Shown here in pieces: positions 5,652 to 14,298 of a DNA stretch of 17,865 nt. How positions within the stretch are numbered: the stretch's first letter is position 1; every line of letters starts with the position of its first letter. The stretch spans positions 1 through 17,865 of the forward strand of contig JAFZDR010000175.1 of NCBI GenBank assembly GCA_017561105.1. Reading direction: 5' to 3'. The DNA comes from Alistipes sp. Lineage in GTDB: Bacteria > Bacteroidota > Bacteroidia > Bacteroidales > Rikenellaceae. A model generated the notes under the pieces. The model was given only the letters and a program-made list of their open reading frames with translations. It was not told the origin of the DNA and ran no database searches. A program made the position numbers and the translations under genes.

Positions 5652-7802
5652 ATGAAACGCATATTATTTGCATTAACACTTGTTATGACCGCACTTAACA
5701 CAACTTTTTGCTCGAAGCAGGTTCAAAATGAGGGTAATCCTCTGCTTGCCGAGTTCAATACTCCGTACGGTGTTCCGCCATTCGACCTTATCAAGGCCGA
5801 GCACTACAAACCGGCATTCAAGCAGGCGATGTCGCTTCACAACGAAGAGGTGGCAGCTATCCTCGCAAACCAGGAGGAGCCTACATTCGAGAACACAATT
5901 CTCGAGCTCGATCGTTCGGGCTCGTTGCTCGCAAATATATCGGAGCTCTTCGGTATGATGTGCGCAGCGATGAATAGCGAGGAGATGCAGGAGGTTCAGG
6001 AGGAGGTTATGCCACTCTTGGCTGCTCACTACGATGCAATCTCTATGAACGGTGAGTTATTCAAGCGCATAAAGGCTGTTTACGACAAGCGCAACAGCAC
6101 CGATTTGAACGCCGAGCAGATTCGTCTGGTAGAGAAGATGTACGACAGCGCAGTGCGTCAGGGTGCTCTCCTCAACGAGGAGCAGAAGGCTCGCCTGACC
6201 GTAATAAACGAGGAGTTGTCGCTGCTTACAGTAAAGTTCGACAACAACCTTTTGGCCGAAACAAACGACTTTAAGTTGGAGCTCTCGGCAAAGGAGGTGA
6301 GCGACCTTCCGAAGGCGGTGCGCGACGCTGCAAAGGATGGCGACAACGAGAATAAGTATATCTTCACGCTCCATAAGCCGAGCCTTATTCCATTCTTGAC
6401 CTACTCGAAGAATCGTGAGTTGCGAGAGAAGATGTACAAGGCGTACCTCAACCGATGCAACAACGAGAACGAGCACGACAACAAGGCAATCATCAACGAT
6501 ATGATTCGTCTGCGTACCGAGAAGGCAAACCTCTTGGGTTACAAGTCGTACTCAGAGTATGTTATTTCGGAGCAGATGGCAGGCTCGCCAAAGGCTGTTT
6601 ATGCGCTGCTCGAGGAGATCTTCAAGCAGGCCAACGAGAAGGCTAAGGAGGAGTTGGCCGAGATGAACGAGATATTCAAGCGCAACAATCCGGGCGACGA
6701 CAAGAAGTTCGAGTCGTGGGATTGGTGGTACTATGCCGAGAAGGTGCGCAAGCAGAAGTATAGTCTAAACGAGGAGATGACCTCGCCATACTTCTCGCTC
6801 GACAATGCACGACAGGGAGTATTCAACCTCTCAAATCGTCTTTACGGATTGACATTCCGCCCTGTAGTGGTGCCACAGTACCACAACGAGGCTTCAGCAT
6901 ACGAGGTTTTGGATAGTGACGGCTCGCATCTTGGTATCTTATACTTCGATTTCCACCCGCGTGCCAGCAAGTCGCAGGGTGCTTGGTGCGGCTACTTCCG
7001 CCGTCCGTCGTACGACAAGGAGGGCAAGCGCATTGCTCCCGTTGTGAGCATCGTTTGCAACTTTACACGACCTGCGGGCAACACTCCGGCACTCCTCTCG
7101 ATAGATGAGGTTTCTACCCTCTTCCACGAGTTTGGCCACGCCTTGCACTTCCTCTTCTCGGATGTGCCATACAACGGATTGCTCGATGTAGAGGGCGACT
7201 TTGTGGAGCTCCCATCGCAGATTATGGAGAATTGGGCATTGGAGGAGGAGTTGCTCAAGACCTATGCCGTACACTATCGCAACAACAGCGTTATCAACAA
7301 GAGCCTTATCGACAAGATCCGTCGCAGCGCGCAGTTCAATCAGGGCTTCGCAACTACCGAGCTCCTGGCGGCAGCACTCGTTGATCTGGATATCCACTCA
7401 CTGACACAGTACAAAGAGTTGGATGTAGACTCTTTCGAGTACAACGCTCTCTACGAGAAGCGCGGTATGATTTCGGAGATTGAGCCTCGCTATCGTCTGC
7501 CATACTTCGCCCACATCTTTGCAGGTGGTTACTCTTCGGGTTACTACTTCTACACTTGGGCAGAGGTGTTGGACAAGGATGCCTACGCAGCATTTGTCGA
7601 GACAGGCGATATCTTCAACCGCAAAACCGCCCAGGCTTTCCGCAAGCTCCTCTCGAGTGGAGGAAAACGCGACGGCATGTCGCTCTACCGCGAGTTCCGC
7701 GGTGCCGAGCCAAGTCGCGATGCGCTGCTTAAAGCGCGTGGTTTGTGGGTTGAGCCGGAACCTACCGACGAGAATCAGAACGAAAATGTAGAAACCAAAT
7801 AA
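5652..7802 (+). CDS. M3-family dipeptidyl carboxypeptidase, exported (first of tandem pair)
   Basis: A zinc metallopeptidase of family M3 (Dcp/oligopeptidase A group) that would trim dipeptides or cleave short peptides outside the cytoplasm. 716 residues. The zinc site is H492-E493-F494-G495-H496, with the third ligand in DFVELPSQ (E519). The C-terminal substrate-binding segment AHIFAGGYSSGYYFYTWAEV is present. Residues 1-20 look like an export signal ending ...LNTTFC, but the residue before Cys20 is Phe, so a lipoprotein box is doubtful. The spacing from HExxH to the third ligand is 23 residues, against 25 in its neighbour and in E. coli Dcp: the loop before DFVE is two residues shorter and lacks the usual SGT...RDFVE. 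The tail is acidic (EPEPTDENQNENVETK). The start at 5652 rather than 5604 follows from the promoter position and the signal peptide. The paralogue follows after 15 nt. Confidence 0.93.
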   Translation: MKRILFALTLVMTALNTTFCSKQVQNEGNPLLAEFNTPYGVPPFDLIKAEHYKPAFKQAMSLHNEEVAAILANQEEPTFENTILELDRSGSLLANISELFGMMCAAMNSEEMQEVQEEVMPLLAAHYDAISMNGELFKRIKAVYDKRNSTDLNAEQIRLVEKMYDSAVRQGALLNEEQKARLTVINEELSLLTVKFDNNLLAETNDFKLELSAKEVSDLPKAVRDAAKDGDNENKYIFTLHKPSLIPFLTYSKNRELREKMYKAYLNRCNNENEHDNKAIINDMIRLRTEKANLLGYKSYSEYVISEQMAGSPKAVYALLEEIFKQANEKAKEELAEMNEIFKRNNPGDDKKFESWDWWYYAEKVRKQKYSLNEEMTSPYFSLDNARQGVFNLSNRLYGLTFRPVVVPQYHNEASAYEVLDSDGSHLGILYFDFHPRASKSQGAWCGYFRRPSYDKEGKRIAPVVSIVCNFTRPAGNTPALLSIDEVSTLFHEFGHALHFLFSDVPYNGLLDVEGDFVELPSQIMENWALEEELLKTYAVHYRNNSVINKSLIDKIRRSAQFNQGFATTELLAAALVDLDIHSLTQYKELDVDSFEYNALYEKRGMISEIEPRYRLPYFAHIFAGGYSSGYYFYTWAEVLDKDAYAAFVETGDIFNRKTAQAFRKLLSSGGKRDGMSLYREFRGAEPSRDALLKARGLWVEPEPTDENQNENVETK

Positions 7803-7817
7803 ATTTAATGTATCATT

Positions 7818-9923
7818 ATGAAAAAACTATTTTTGATTATGTCAGCATCTGCACTTCTCGGCGCTTGCGCAGGCAACGATATGCCTGTAGTTCAGTTGCC
7901 TGAGATTGACACTAACAATCCATTGTTGGCTGAGTGGGAGACTCCACACGCAACACCTCCATTCGACAAGATTTCGACTTCGGACTATGAGCCGGCATTC
8001 GAGACTGCTATTGCAGTAAGTCGTGCCGAGGTTGATGCTATCATCAACAACCCTGCAAAGCCTTCGTTCAACAACACAATTCTTGCTCTCGAGAAGCAGG
8101 GTGAGTTGCTCGACCGCATCAGCTCGGTATTCTTCAACATGTTGCAGTGCAACACATCTGACGAGTTGCAGGATATCGCTATGCGCGTTCAGCCAAAGTT
8201 GACCGAGCTCGGTAACGATGTATCGCTCAACCCTGAGTTGTTCAAGCGCGTAAAGGCTGTTTACGAGAATCCGGGATTGTTCCTCTCGAAGGAGGATAAG
8301 AAACTCCTCGAGAACACCTACAAGAGCTTTGTTCGCAGCGGTGCAAACCTCAACGACACCGACAAGGAGCTGTATCGTCAATACTCTTCGGAGCTCTCGC
8401 AGCTCACTTTGCAGTTCGGTCAGAACTCGTTGGCTGCAAACAACGCCTACTCGCTCAACATCACATCGGCAAAGCAGGTGGCAGAGTTGCCTAACTTTGT
8501 AAAGGATGGTTTGGCAATGGAGGCTAAGGCTCGCGGTCAGAAGGGTTGGACTGTAACCTTGAAGGCTCCAAGCTATGTTCCTTTCGTAACCTACTCGTCG
8601 CAGCGCGACTTGAAGGAGAAGTTGTACAAGGCTCGCAACTCGTGCGCTATCGGTGGCAAGTTCGACAACACCGAGAACATCCGCAAGATCACATCGTTGC
8701 GTCTTAAGATTGCTAACTTACTCGGCTACGAGTGCTATGCAGACTATGTTCTCGACAACCGCATGGCCGAGAAGACCGAGACTGTAAACTCGTTCCTCGC
8801 AGAGTTGCTCTCGCAGACCAAGGAGTATGCAGAGAAGGATTACCAGACTATCAACGAGTACGCTCACTCGCTCGGTTTCGAGGGTGATATTCAGCCTTGG
8901 GATTGGGGTTACTACAGCGAGAAGTACAAGAATGAGAAGTATGCTGTAAGCGACGAGATGGTAAAGCCATACCTCGAGCTCGAGAATGTTAAGCAGGCAG
9001 TATTTATGCTTGCCGACAAGCTCTACGGCTTGCAGTTCAAGCCTGCTGAGGGCGTAGCAAAGTATCACGAGGATGTTACCGTATATGAGGTTTCGGAGGC
9101 AAATGGCGAGCACCTCGCAGTTCTCTACCTCGACTTCTTCCCACGCGATTCGAAGCGTGCAGGTGCTTGGATGACCGAGTTCCGCGGTGCCGAGGGTGAT
9201 ATTCGCCCACTCGTATCGCTCGTTATGAACTTCACCAAGCCTACCGAGACTATGCCGTCGCTCATCACATTCGATGAGTTCACCACATTCCTCCACGAGT
9301 TTGGTCACGCTTGCCACGGCATGGTAGCAAAGGGTAAGCACGGTTCGTTGAACGGTACAAGCGTATTCCGCGACTTCGTTGAGTTGCCATCGCAGATCTT
9401 GGAGAACTGGGCATACGAGAAGGAGTACCTCGACCTCTGGGCAAAGCACTACCAGACCGGCGAGACTATGCCTGCAGAGCTTATCGAGAAGATTATCGCA
9501 GCAAAGAACTACTTGGCAGCTTATGCAAATGTTCGCCAGGTGTCGTTCGGTATGACCGATATGGCATGGCACACTTTGAAGGCTCCATACGAGGGTTGCA
9601 TCATCGAGTTCGAGAAGGCAGCTATGGCTCCTTCGCAGATCCTCCCTGTTGTTGAGGGTACTGCAATGTCACCAACATTCGGCCACCTCTTCTCGGGCGG
9701 TTACGCAGCAGGCTACTATGGCTACAAGTGGGCTGAGGTTTTGGCGGCTGACGGCTACTCTCTCTTCACCGAGAATGGCATCTTCGACAAGGCTACTGCA
9801 GCGAAGTTCCGCGCATTGCTCCAGGCCGGTGGTACCGAGCACCCTATGGATTTGTATGTTAAGTTCCGCGGTCACAAGCCTCAGACCAAGGCTTTGATCG
9901 ACCAGATGGGTCTTACAAAGTAA
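7818..9923 (+). CDS. dcp: M3-family dipeptidyl carboxypeptidase, lipoprotein (second of tandem pair)
   Basis: A 701-residue M3 zinc peptidase, closest in pattern to peptidyl-dipeptidase Dcp, which releases dipeptides from peptide C-termini. A signal peptide with lipobox LLGAC puts the lipidated cysteine at residue 17, so the enzyme is probably anchored in the cell envelope. Active site: H493-E494-F495-G496-H497, third ligand E522 in RDFVELPSQ, exactly 25 residues after H497 as in canonical Dcp. The GHLFSGGYAAGYYGYKWAEV segment near the C-terminus supplies substrate contacts. It is a clear but diverged paralogue of the upstream gene along its whole length (both start the mature domain with NPLLAE...TP...PPFD). 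It lies 15 nt downstream without an intervening terminator, so the two are one transcript. The transcript ends at the hairpin at 9943-9970. Codon choice is strongly biased toward GAG, AAG, AAC and TAC, hinting at good expression. Confidence 0.94.
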   Translation: MKKLFLIMSASALLGACAGNDMPVVQLPEIDTNNPLLAEWETPHATPPFDKISTSDYEPAFETAIAVSRAEVDAIINNPAKPSFNNTILALEKQGELLDRISSVFFNMLQCNTSDELQDIAMRVQPKLTELGNDVSLNPELFKRVKAVYENPGLFLSKEDKKLLENTYKSFVRSGANLNDTDKELYRQYSSELSQLTLQFGQNSLAANNAYSLNITSAKQVAELPNFVKDGLAMEAKARGQKGWTVTLKAPSYVPFVTYSSQRDLKEKLYKARNSCAIGGKFDNTENIRKITSLRLKIANLLGYECYADYVLDNRMAEKTETVNSFLAELLSQTKEYAEKDYQTINEYAHSLGFEGDIQPWDWGYYSEKYKNEKYAVSDEMVKPYLELENVKQAVFMLADKLYGLQFKPAEGVAKYHEDVTVYEVSEANGEHLAVLYLDFFPRDSKRAGAWMTEFRGAEGDIRPLVSLVMNFTKPTETMPSLITFDEFTTFLHEFGHACHGMVAKGKHGSLNGTSVFRDFVELPSQILENWAYEKEYLDLWAKHYQTGETMPAELIEKIIAAKNYLAAYANVRQVSFGMTDMAWHTLKAPYEGCIIEFEKAAMAPSQILPVVEGTAMSPTFGHLFSGGYAAGYYGYKWAEVLAADGYSLFTENGIFDKATAAKFRALLQAGGTEHPMDLYVKFRGHKPQTKALIDQMGLTK

Positions 9924-9942
9924 TCTATACCTTATTATAAAT

Positions 9943-9974
9943 ATAGGGCAGACTTTTCGGTCTGCCCTATTTTA
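9943..9974. terminator. Bidirectional rho-independent terminator between dcp and uvrB
   Basis: A perfect 11-bp stem, ATAGGGCAGAC (9943-9953) with GTCTGCCCTAT (9960-9970), has the loop TTTTCG. On the plus strand it is followed by a short T/A tract, and on the minus strand by a longer AT-rich tract (ATATTTATAAT). It stands 19 nt after the dcp stop and 1 nt after the uvrB stop, so it can serve both convergent transcripts. Confidence 0.9.
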
Positions 9975-12026
9975 ATATCTGTTCTTGAGTTGCTCCTCCT
10001 TAATTTGCTGGAGCTCATACATCCTGTCACGATAGCGTGCTGCAGCCATAAAGTCCAACGACTTGGCTGCGCGCTCCATATCCTTTCGCGCCTGATCGAT
10101 AAGCTGGTCGATATTTGAACCGGCATTATATTGTGCAGAGGCGTCGGCAACCATTGATACGCCCATTACGCCCGAATCATAAACGGCCTTCATATCGTTT
10201 GCAACACCCTTATCTTCGCCTGCTACCGTATCGAGCAGAGGACTTGGTTGGGCTGAATTTCGCTTCGCCTGACGAGGCATAATGCCGTGCTCGATATTGT
10301 ATCGAATCTGCTTCTCGCGGCGGCGATTGCTATCCTCCACCGTCTTGCGCATCGCATCGGTGCAGGTTGTACCGTAGAGCACCACCCTGCCTTGTGCATG
10401 ACGGGCAGCACGACCTGCCACCTGCGTCATGGCAGTATAGTTTCGGAGATATCCGTTTTTGTCGGCATCAAAGATAGAGACTTGCGCCACCTCGGGAAGG
10501 TCGATACCCTCACGCAAAAGGTTTACACCGCACAATACATCGAACAAATCGGCGTGAAGATCCTCAAGAATCTGCACTCGCTCCAAGGTGTCGAGGTCAG
10601 AGTGAATATAGCGGCTGCGGACACCCATCTTTTCGAGGTATGCCGACACCTCCTCGCACATTCGCTTTGAGATTGTGGTAACAATCATCTTCTCGCCTCG
10701 CTTTATACAATCCTCGATATCCTCCATCAGACGATCAATCTGGCGTGTAGAATCGATAACCTTCAGTGCCGGATCTATAATTCCCGTAGGGCGTATAAAC
10801 TGCTCGACAATGCTATCCTCGCTACGAGCCAACTCGTATGGTGCAGGTGTAGCACTCACATATATGGTCTGCCCCTGCATACCCTCGAACTCCTCGAAGC
10901 GCAGAGGTCGGTTATCGCGTGCTGCGGGTAGGCGGAAGCCATACTCCACCAAATTCTCCTTGCGTGAGCGGTCGCCACCAAACATTCCGCGCACCTGAGG
11001 TACGGTAACATGGCTCTCGTCTATAATGAAGAGTGAATCGTCGGGGAAGTAGTCGAGCAGACAGAACGGGCGCATACCCGGAGCGCGACCATCGAAGTAA
11101 CGAGAATAGTTCTCGATACCCGAGCAGTAGCCCAACTCACGAATCATCTCAAGATCGTAGTTTACGCGCTGTTCGATACGCTTTGCCTCGACCTCACGAC
11201 CCTCTTTTATAAAAAACTCTATCTGCTTCTCGAGGTCGGCTTCAATATTTAGCACCGCCTGCTCCACTCGCGCCTTGCTCGGCACAAAGAGGTTTGCAGG
11301 GTAGATATTAACCTGCTCCAGTCTATCGAGTCGCTGACCCGTTTCGGCATCTATAAGCGATATCTCCTCGATCTCGTCATCGAAGAATGTTACGCGGTAG
11401 CAGTGGTTGCCCACCGAAGAGCGGATTGTAATGGTATCACCCGTAACGCGGAATGTGGAGGTTTCGAGGTCGCGCTCTACGCGAGTATAAAGAATCTCGA
11501 CAAGGCGATACATCAGATGCTTCATCGCCATAACATCGCCCACCTTCAGTTGCACCATTGTAGAGTGGAAATCGGCGGGGTTGCCGATACCGTAGATGCA
11601 CGAAACACTCGCCACAACAATCACATCGCGACGCCCCGAGAGCAACGAGAAGGTTGCCGAAAGGCGCATACGGTCGATCTCGGCATTTATGGCGAGATCT
11701 TTTTCGATATATGTGTCGGTCGAAGGGATATAAGCCTCGGGCTGGTAGTAGTCGTAGTACGAAACGAAATACTCCACCGCATTCTCGGGGAAGAAGCTCT
11801 TAAACTCGCTATACAGCTGTGCCGCGAGGGTCTTATTATGGCTTAAAACAAGTACCGGACGATTGAGCTGGGCTATGACATTAGCCATCGTAAAGGTCTT
11901 ACCCGAACCCGTAACACCGTGAAGTGTTGCGGCGGGCACACCTTGACGAATATCGGCCACCAGCCTCTCTATCGCCTCGGGCTGATCACCCATTGGCGCA
12001 TAGTCCGATACAAGTTTAAAATCCAT
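9972..12026 (-). CDS. uvrB: UvrABC excinuclease subunit B
   Basis: The damage-verification helicase-like subunit of nucleotide excision repair; it receives lesions from UvrA and presents them to UvrC. 684 residues, the usual length. Walker A is GVTGSGKT (residues 37-44). The beta-hairpin that clamps DNA contains YYDYYQPEAYIPS (90-102). Walker B is D336-E337-S338-H339, followed by VTVPQVRGMFGGDRSRKENL. SATPAPYEL and the C-terminal helicase motifs QVAGRAARHAQGRV follow. A UVR domain that contacts UvrC and UvrA lies at the end (IDQARKDMERAAKSLDFMAAARYRDRM). The start MDFKLVSDYAPMGDQPEAI matches the family opening. The -7 box TATCTTTG ends only 4 nt before the ATG, so the mRNA may be leaderless. 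The gene is monocistronic, with dcp convergent on one side and the repeat-rich intergenic region on the other. Confidence 0.98.
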   Translation of the reverse strand: MDFKLVSDYAPMGDQPEAIERLVADIRQGVPAATLHGVTGSGKTFTMANVIAQLNRPVLVLSHNKTLAAQLYSEFKSFFPENAVEYFVSYYDYYQPEAYIPSTDTYIEKDLAINAEIDRMRLSATFSLLSGRRDVIVVASVSCIYGIGNPADFHSTMVQLKVGDVMAMKHLMYRLVEILYTRVERDLETSTFRVTGDTITIRSSVGNHCYRVTFFDDEIEEISLIDAETGQRLDRLEQVNIYPANLFVPSKARVEQAVLNIEADLEKQIEFFIKEGREVEAKRIEQRVNYDLEMIRELGYCSGIENYSRYFDGRAPGMRPFCLLDYFPDDSLFIIDESHVTVPQVRGMFGGDRSRKENLVEYGFRLPAARDNRPLRFEEFEGMQGQTIYVSATPAPYELARSEDSIVEQFIRPTGIIDPALKVIDSTRQIDRLMEDIEDCIKRGEKMIVTTISKRMCEEVSAYLEKMGVRSRYIHSDLDTLERVQILEDLHADLFDVLCGVNLLREGIDLPEVAQVSIFDADKNGYLRNYTAMTQVAGRAARHAQGRVVLYGTTCTDAMRKTVEDSNRRREKQIRYNIEHGIMPRQAKRNSAQPSPLLDTVAGEDKGVANDMKAVYDSGVMGVSMVADASAQYNAGSNIDQLIDQARKDMERAAKSLDFMAAARYRDRMYELQQIKEEQLKNRY

Positions 12027-12030
12027 AATG

Positions 12031-12038
12031 CAAAGATA
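12031..12038 (-). promoter_or_regulatory. uvrB promoter, -7 box TATCTTTG, nearly on top of the start codon
   Basis: On the minus strand the sequence reads CTTTTTTC, TATCTTTG, CATT, then ATG (12026-12024). The box matches TAnnTTTG exactly and equals the rnr box, including the following GCA... (TATCTTTGCA in both). A start site 4-8 nt downstream would fall at or inside the first codons of uvrB. No -33 TTG is present; CTCTCGT repeats occupy that region. Confidence 0.65.
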
Positions 12039-12046
12039 GAAAAAAG

Positions 12047-12074
12047 ACGAGAGACGAGAGACGAGAGACGAGAG
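12047..12074 (-). repeat. CTCTCGT heptanucleotide array, four units, abutting the uvrB promoter
   Basis: There are four perfect units (plus strand ACGAGAG; minus strand CTCTCGT). Read on the minus strand the array is followed by the 8-nt spacer CTTTTTTC and then TATCTTTG. The rnr promoter has three units and the same 8-nt spacing. The array is flanked on its far side by a run of seven T on the plus strand (12075-12081). Confidence 0.85.
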
Positions 12075-12128
12075 TTTTTTTAGTTAAAAGTTGAAAAAAT
12101 AGAAAATTGTATACTCTTGTCTAAAAAA

Positions 12129-12145
12129 GCCAATGGCTAATGGCC
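12129..12145 (+). repeat. GCYAATR heptanucleotide array, copy 3 (two units plus a partial)
   Basis: GCCAATG, GCTAATG and GCC follow an A run (12124-12128). Together with the A run it is almost identical to the start of the rnr leader array (351-372). No plus-strand gene follows. Seen from uvrB (minus strand) it reads GGCCATTAGCCATTGGC upstream of the CTCTCGT array, the same order and orientation as copy 1 at 76-103 has relative to rnr. Confidence 0.75.
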
Positions 12146-12152
12146 TCGCCTC

Positions 12153-12187
12153 AAAAAAGTGGAGAGCCGATTTCTCAACTCTCCACT
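12153..12187 (-). terminator. Rho-independent terminator of the mutL-to-GH20 gene block
   Basis: On the minus strand, 24 nt after the GH20 stop, AGTGGAGAG (12187-12179) pairs perfectly with CTCTCCACT (12166-12158) around a 12-nt loop. Six T residues follow, overlapping the end of the stem (12158-12153). Confidence 0.9.
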
Positions 12188-12211
12188 AAAATATTCAAGC
12201 GTATAAGTATA

Positions 12212-13819
12212 CTATTTCTCGTCTACGCCGTCGAAGAAATACGGAGCATAGTGGATACACTCCTTCTCGTAGAGCTTGCGGAGGTGCTCCAAACGACGAG
12301 CAAAGTCCTCGAAGTTCTTTGCGCCAATGGTCCAACCCGCCTCGGCTGTAGCTGCCAAACGCGGAAGGAGCTTCTCCTGAACGCGGTGGAAGGTCGAAAT
12401 ATACTCGGTCCACAAGTTTGCCTGCACACCCTTGATACGGCCATACTCGCTTGGCTGCAAGCCCTCGTATGGATCGAGGCTATATGCCTTGCGGAGTGTC
12501 AAGATACGGTTGTCGCGGAAGAGCAAGCCCTCCTTATTGCAGAATGGACGCAAAGTCTGATAGTAGTCCATATAGCAGAAATACTTCGGCGTGAGAATCA
12601 CATCGTTACCGAGCGAGATCGCCTTTGCACGATTTCTGTCGTTCCACAACATAATGGTTGCGCTCTTGTTAATACCGCCATAGATAATCTCGTCCCAGCC
12701 GATAATCTTACGATCGTGCTTTGCGAGGAACTTCTCAACGCGGTGCATAAAGTAACTCTGCAACTCGTTCTCATCCTTCAGTCCCTCCTCCTGAATACGC
12801 TTCTGGCAGTGTGGGCACTCCTTCCAACGATCGCGAGGGCACTCATCGCCACCGAGGTGGATATACTTCGACGGGAAGAGCTTTACAACCTCCTCCAATA
12901 CACCCTCAACAAACTCGAAGGTGCTCTCCTTGCCTACGCAGAGGACATCCTTGCTGATACCCCAACGGGTGCGCACCTCGAACTTCTCATCGCGGCAGCC
13001 AAGGTGGTTATACGAAGCCAAAGCTGCAACCATATGGCCCGGCATATCAATCTCAGGGATAACCTCGATATAGCGCTCTGCAGCATACTTTACGATATCC
13101 TTAATCTCCTCCTGGGTGTAGTAGCCACCGTGAGGTGTACCATCGTATGTCTTTGAGATGCTGTTACGGCCGATAACGGTCTCCTTACGCATTGAGCCAA
13201 TCTTGATAAGCTCAGGATACTTCTTAATCTCGATACGCCAGCCCTGATCCTCAGTCAAGTGCCAATGGAATGCATTTATCTTGTGCATAGCTGCAATATC
13301 GATAAAGCGCTTAACCTCTGCCACGGTGAAGAAGTGGCGGCAAACATCAAGCATAGCTCCGCGGTGGCCGAGCAATGGCTTATCCTTGATATCCATGCCC
13401 TGCAACTCAATGCCCTTCTTTGTTACCTCGCCCGCTGCAACCAACTGACGAAGGCTCTGCAAGCCATAGTAGACGCCCTGAGCCGTACTGCCCACAACCT
13501 TCACGCCCTTCGACGAGATGTGGAGCGCATACTCCTCCTTTGCAAGCGACTTATCGAGCGAGAGCACAACAGCACCCTTGTTCTGCTGCTTAACTGTGAG
13601 TGTTGCGCCCAAATCCTTTGCCACATACTCCGCAAAAAGCTCTGCCGGGCGTACCAACTCGGCATCGGCAACTGCAATAACGCTCTTTGCCGAGAGTGTA
13701 TAGCTACCCTTCACGGCTGTAGCCTCCATAGGGCGCGGAATAATTGGAGTCTCGATGCTCTGTGCCGAAACAACCGCAACGGCAAAAAGCAGAGTTACGA
13801 TAGCGATAATTTTCTTCAT
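12212..13819 (-). CDS. Secreted beta-N-acetylhexosaminidase, GH20
   Basis: Hydrolyses terminal beta-linked N-acetylglucosamine or N-acetylgalactosamine from glycans by substrate-assisted catalysis. 535 residues. A signal peptide of about 19 residues (MKKIIAIVTLLFAVAVVSA, then QS) has no lipobox, so the enzyme is probably periplasmic or secreted. The GH20b-type N-terminal domain (about 22-140, containing EYALHISSKGVKVVGSTAQG) precedes the TIM barrel. The barrel opens with RGAMLDVCRHF and contains HWHLTEDQGWRIEIKKYPEL, and the catalytic pair D325-E326 sits in HLGGDECPRDRW. The barrel extends to LWTEYIST and AEAGW near the end. It starts 18 nt after the YhcH/NanQ-like gene and is the last gene of the block. 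Pairing with a sialic-acid-anomerase-type gene suggests use of host mucin or N-glycan sugars, or peptidoglycan amino sugars; this is inference from context. Confidence 0.95.
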   Translation of the reverse strand: MKKIIAIVTLLFAVAVVSAQSIETPIIPRPMEATAVKGSYTLSAKSVIAVADAELVRPAELFAEYVAKDLGATLTVKQQNKGAVVLSLDKSLAKEEYALHISSKGVKVVGSTAQGVYYGLQSLRQLVAAGEVTKKGIELQGMDIKDKPLLGHRGAMLDVCRHFFTVAEVKRFIDIAAMHKINAFHWHLTEDQGWRIEIKKYPELIKIGSMRKETVIGRNSISKTYDGTPHGGYYTQEEIKDIVKYAAERYIEVIPEIDMPGHMVAALASYNHLGCRDEKFEVRTRWGISKDVLCVGKESTFEFVEGVLEEVVKLFPSKYIHLGGDECPRDRWKECPHCQKRIQEEGLKDENELQSYFMHRVEKFLAKHDRKIIGWDEIIYGGINKSATIMLWNDRNRAKAISLGNDVILTPKYFCYMDYYQTLRPFCNKEGLLFRDNRILTLRKAYSLDPYEGLQPSEYGRIKGVQANLWTEYISTFHRVQEKLLPRLAATAEAGWTIGAKNFEDFARRLEHLRKLYEKECIHYAPYFFDGVDEK

Positions 13820-13837
13820 AGTTATTTAGTTTTTAGA

Positions 13838-14287
13838 TTAGTTGATCAAGAGTTTGAAGATAAGTTTGCGCACGCTACCCTCACCGAGCATCGGTGCGTG
13901 AGCATCCTCGGGGAAGAAGATAGCGAACTGACGCTCGTTCAGCGTGAAGAACATCTGCGGCTTATCGGTAAAGAACTGCACATCGCGCTCGGTGTTGAAC
14001 TCCTCGCGAGGTGAGTGGCAATCGCAACGCTCCGACCAACCGTACGACTCCTCGGTACCCACCATAACCTGAATATCGAGATAGCGGTTATGCACCTCAA
14101 GTGCCGCCTCGCTCTGCGGCTTAAGCGCTACATCCATAACATTAACAAAGAGGTTGTCACCGTCGATATTGTGGCGACCTGCGCTCAAAGCTGCTACATC
14201 GGTTTGTGCAAGCCAATCGAAGGCCTGCTTGATACGGGGTGAAAGCGAGTAGTATAACTCGGCATTCTTAATTGCATCTACAATCAT
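13838..14287 (-). CDS. YhcH/YjgK/YiaL family protein (NanQ-like sugar anomerase)
   Basis: A 149-residue cupin-like protein of the YhcH/YjgK/YiaL (DUF386) family. The E. coli member YhcH (NanQ) is a sialic acid anomerase, and others of the family occur in sugar-use operons. Visible features: the opening MIVDAIKNAELYYSLSPRI, the internal GRHNIDGDNLFVNV, the metal-ligand region EVHNRYLDIQVMVGTEE (about residues 83-99), and FFPEDAHAPML near the end, where the histidine is expected to bind metal. There is no signal peptide, so it should act in the cytoplasm. It lies between the EEP gene (11 nt upstream) and the GH20 gene (18 nt downstream), on one transcript. No sialidase, sialate lyase or epimerase gene is present in the window, so the exact sugar is open. 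Confidence 0.87.
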   Translation of the reverse strand: MIVDAIKNAELYYSLSPRIKQAFDWLAQTDVAALSAGRHNIDGDNLFVNVMDVALKPQSEAALEVHNRYLDIQVMVGTEESYGWSERCDCHSPREEFNTERDVQFFTDKPQMFFTLNERQFAIFFPEDAHAPMLGEGSVRKLIFKLLIN

Positions 14288-14298
14288 ATATGTATGTG

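Noticed and set aside
8718..9572. 284-codon minus-strand open frame opposite the second M3 peptidase
   Set aside because: Antisense shadow of a strongly codon-biased gene; leucine/valine-rich translation without motifs.
12140..13156. 338-codon plus-strand open frame opposite the GH20 gene
   Set aside because: It is the antisense of a clearly recognised GH20 coding sequence. Long antisense frames recur in this genome opposite real genes because of codon bias, and the product has no family motif.
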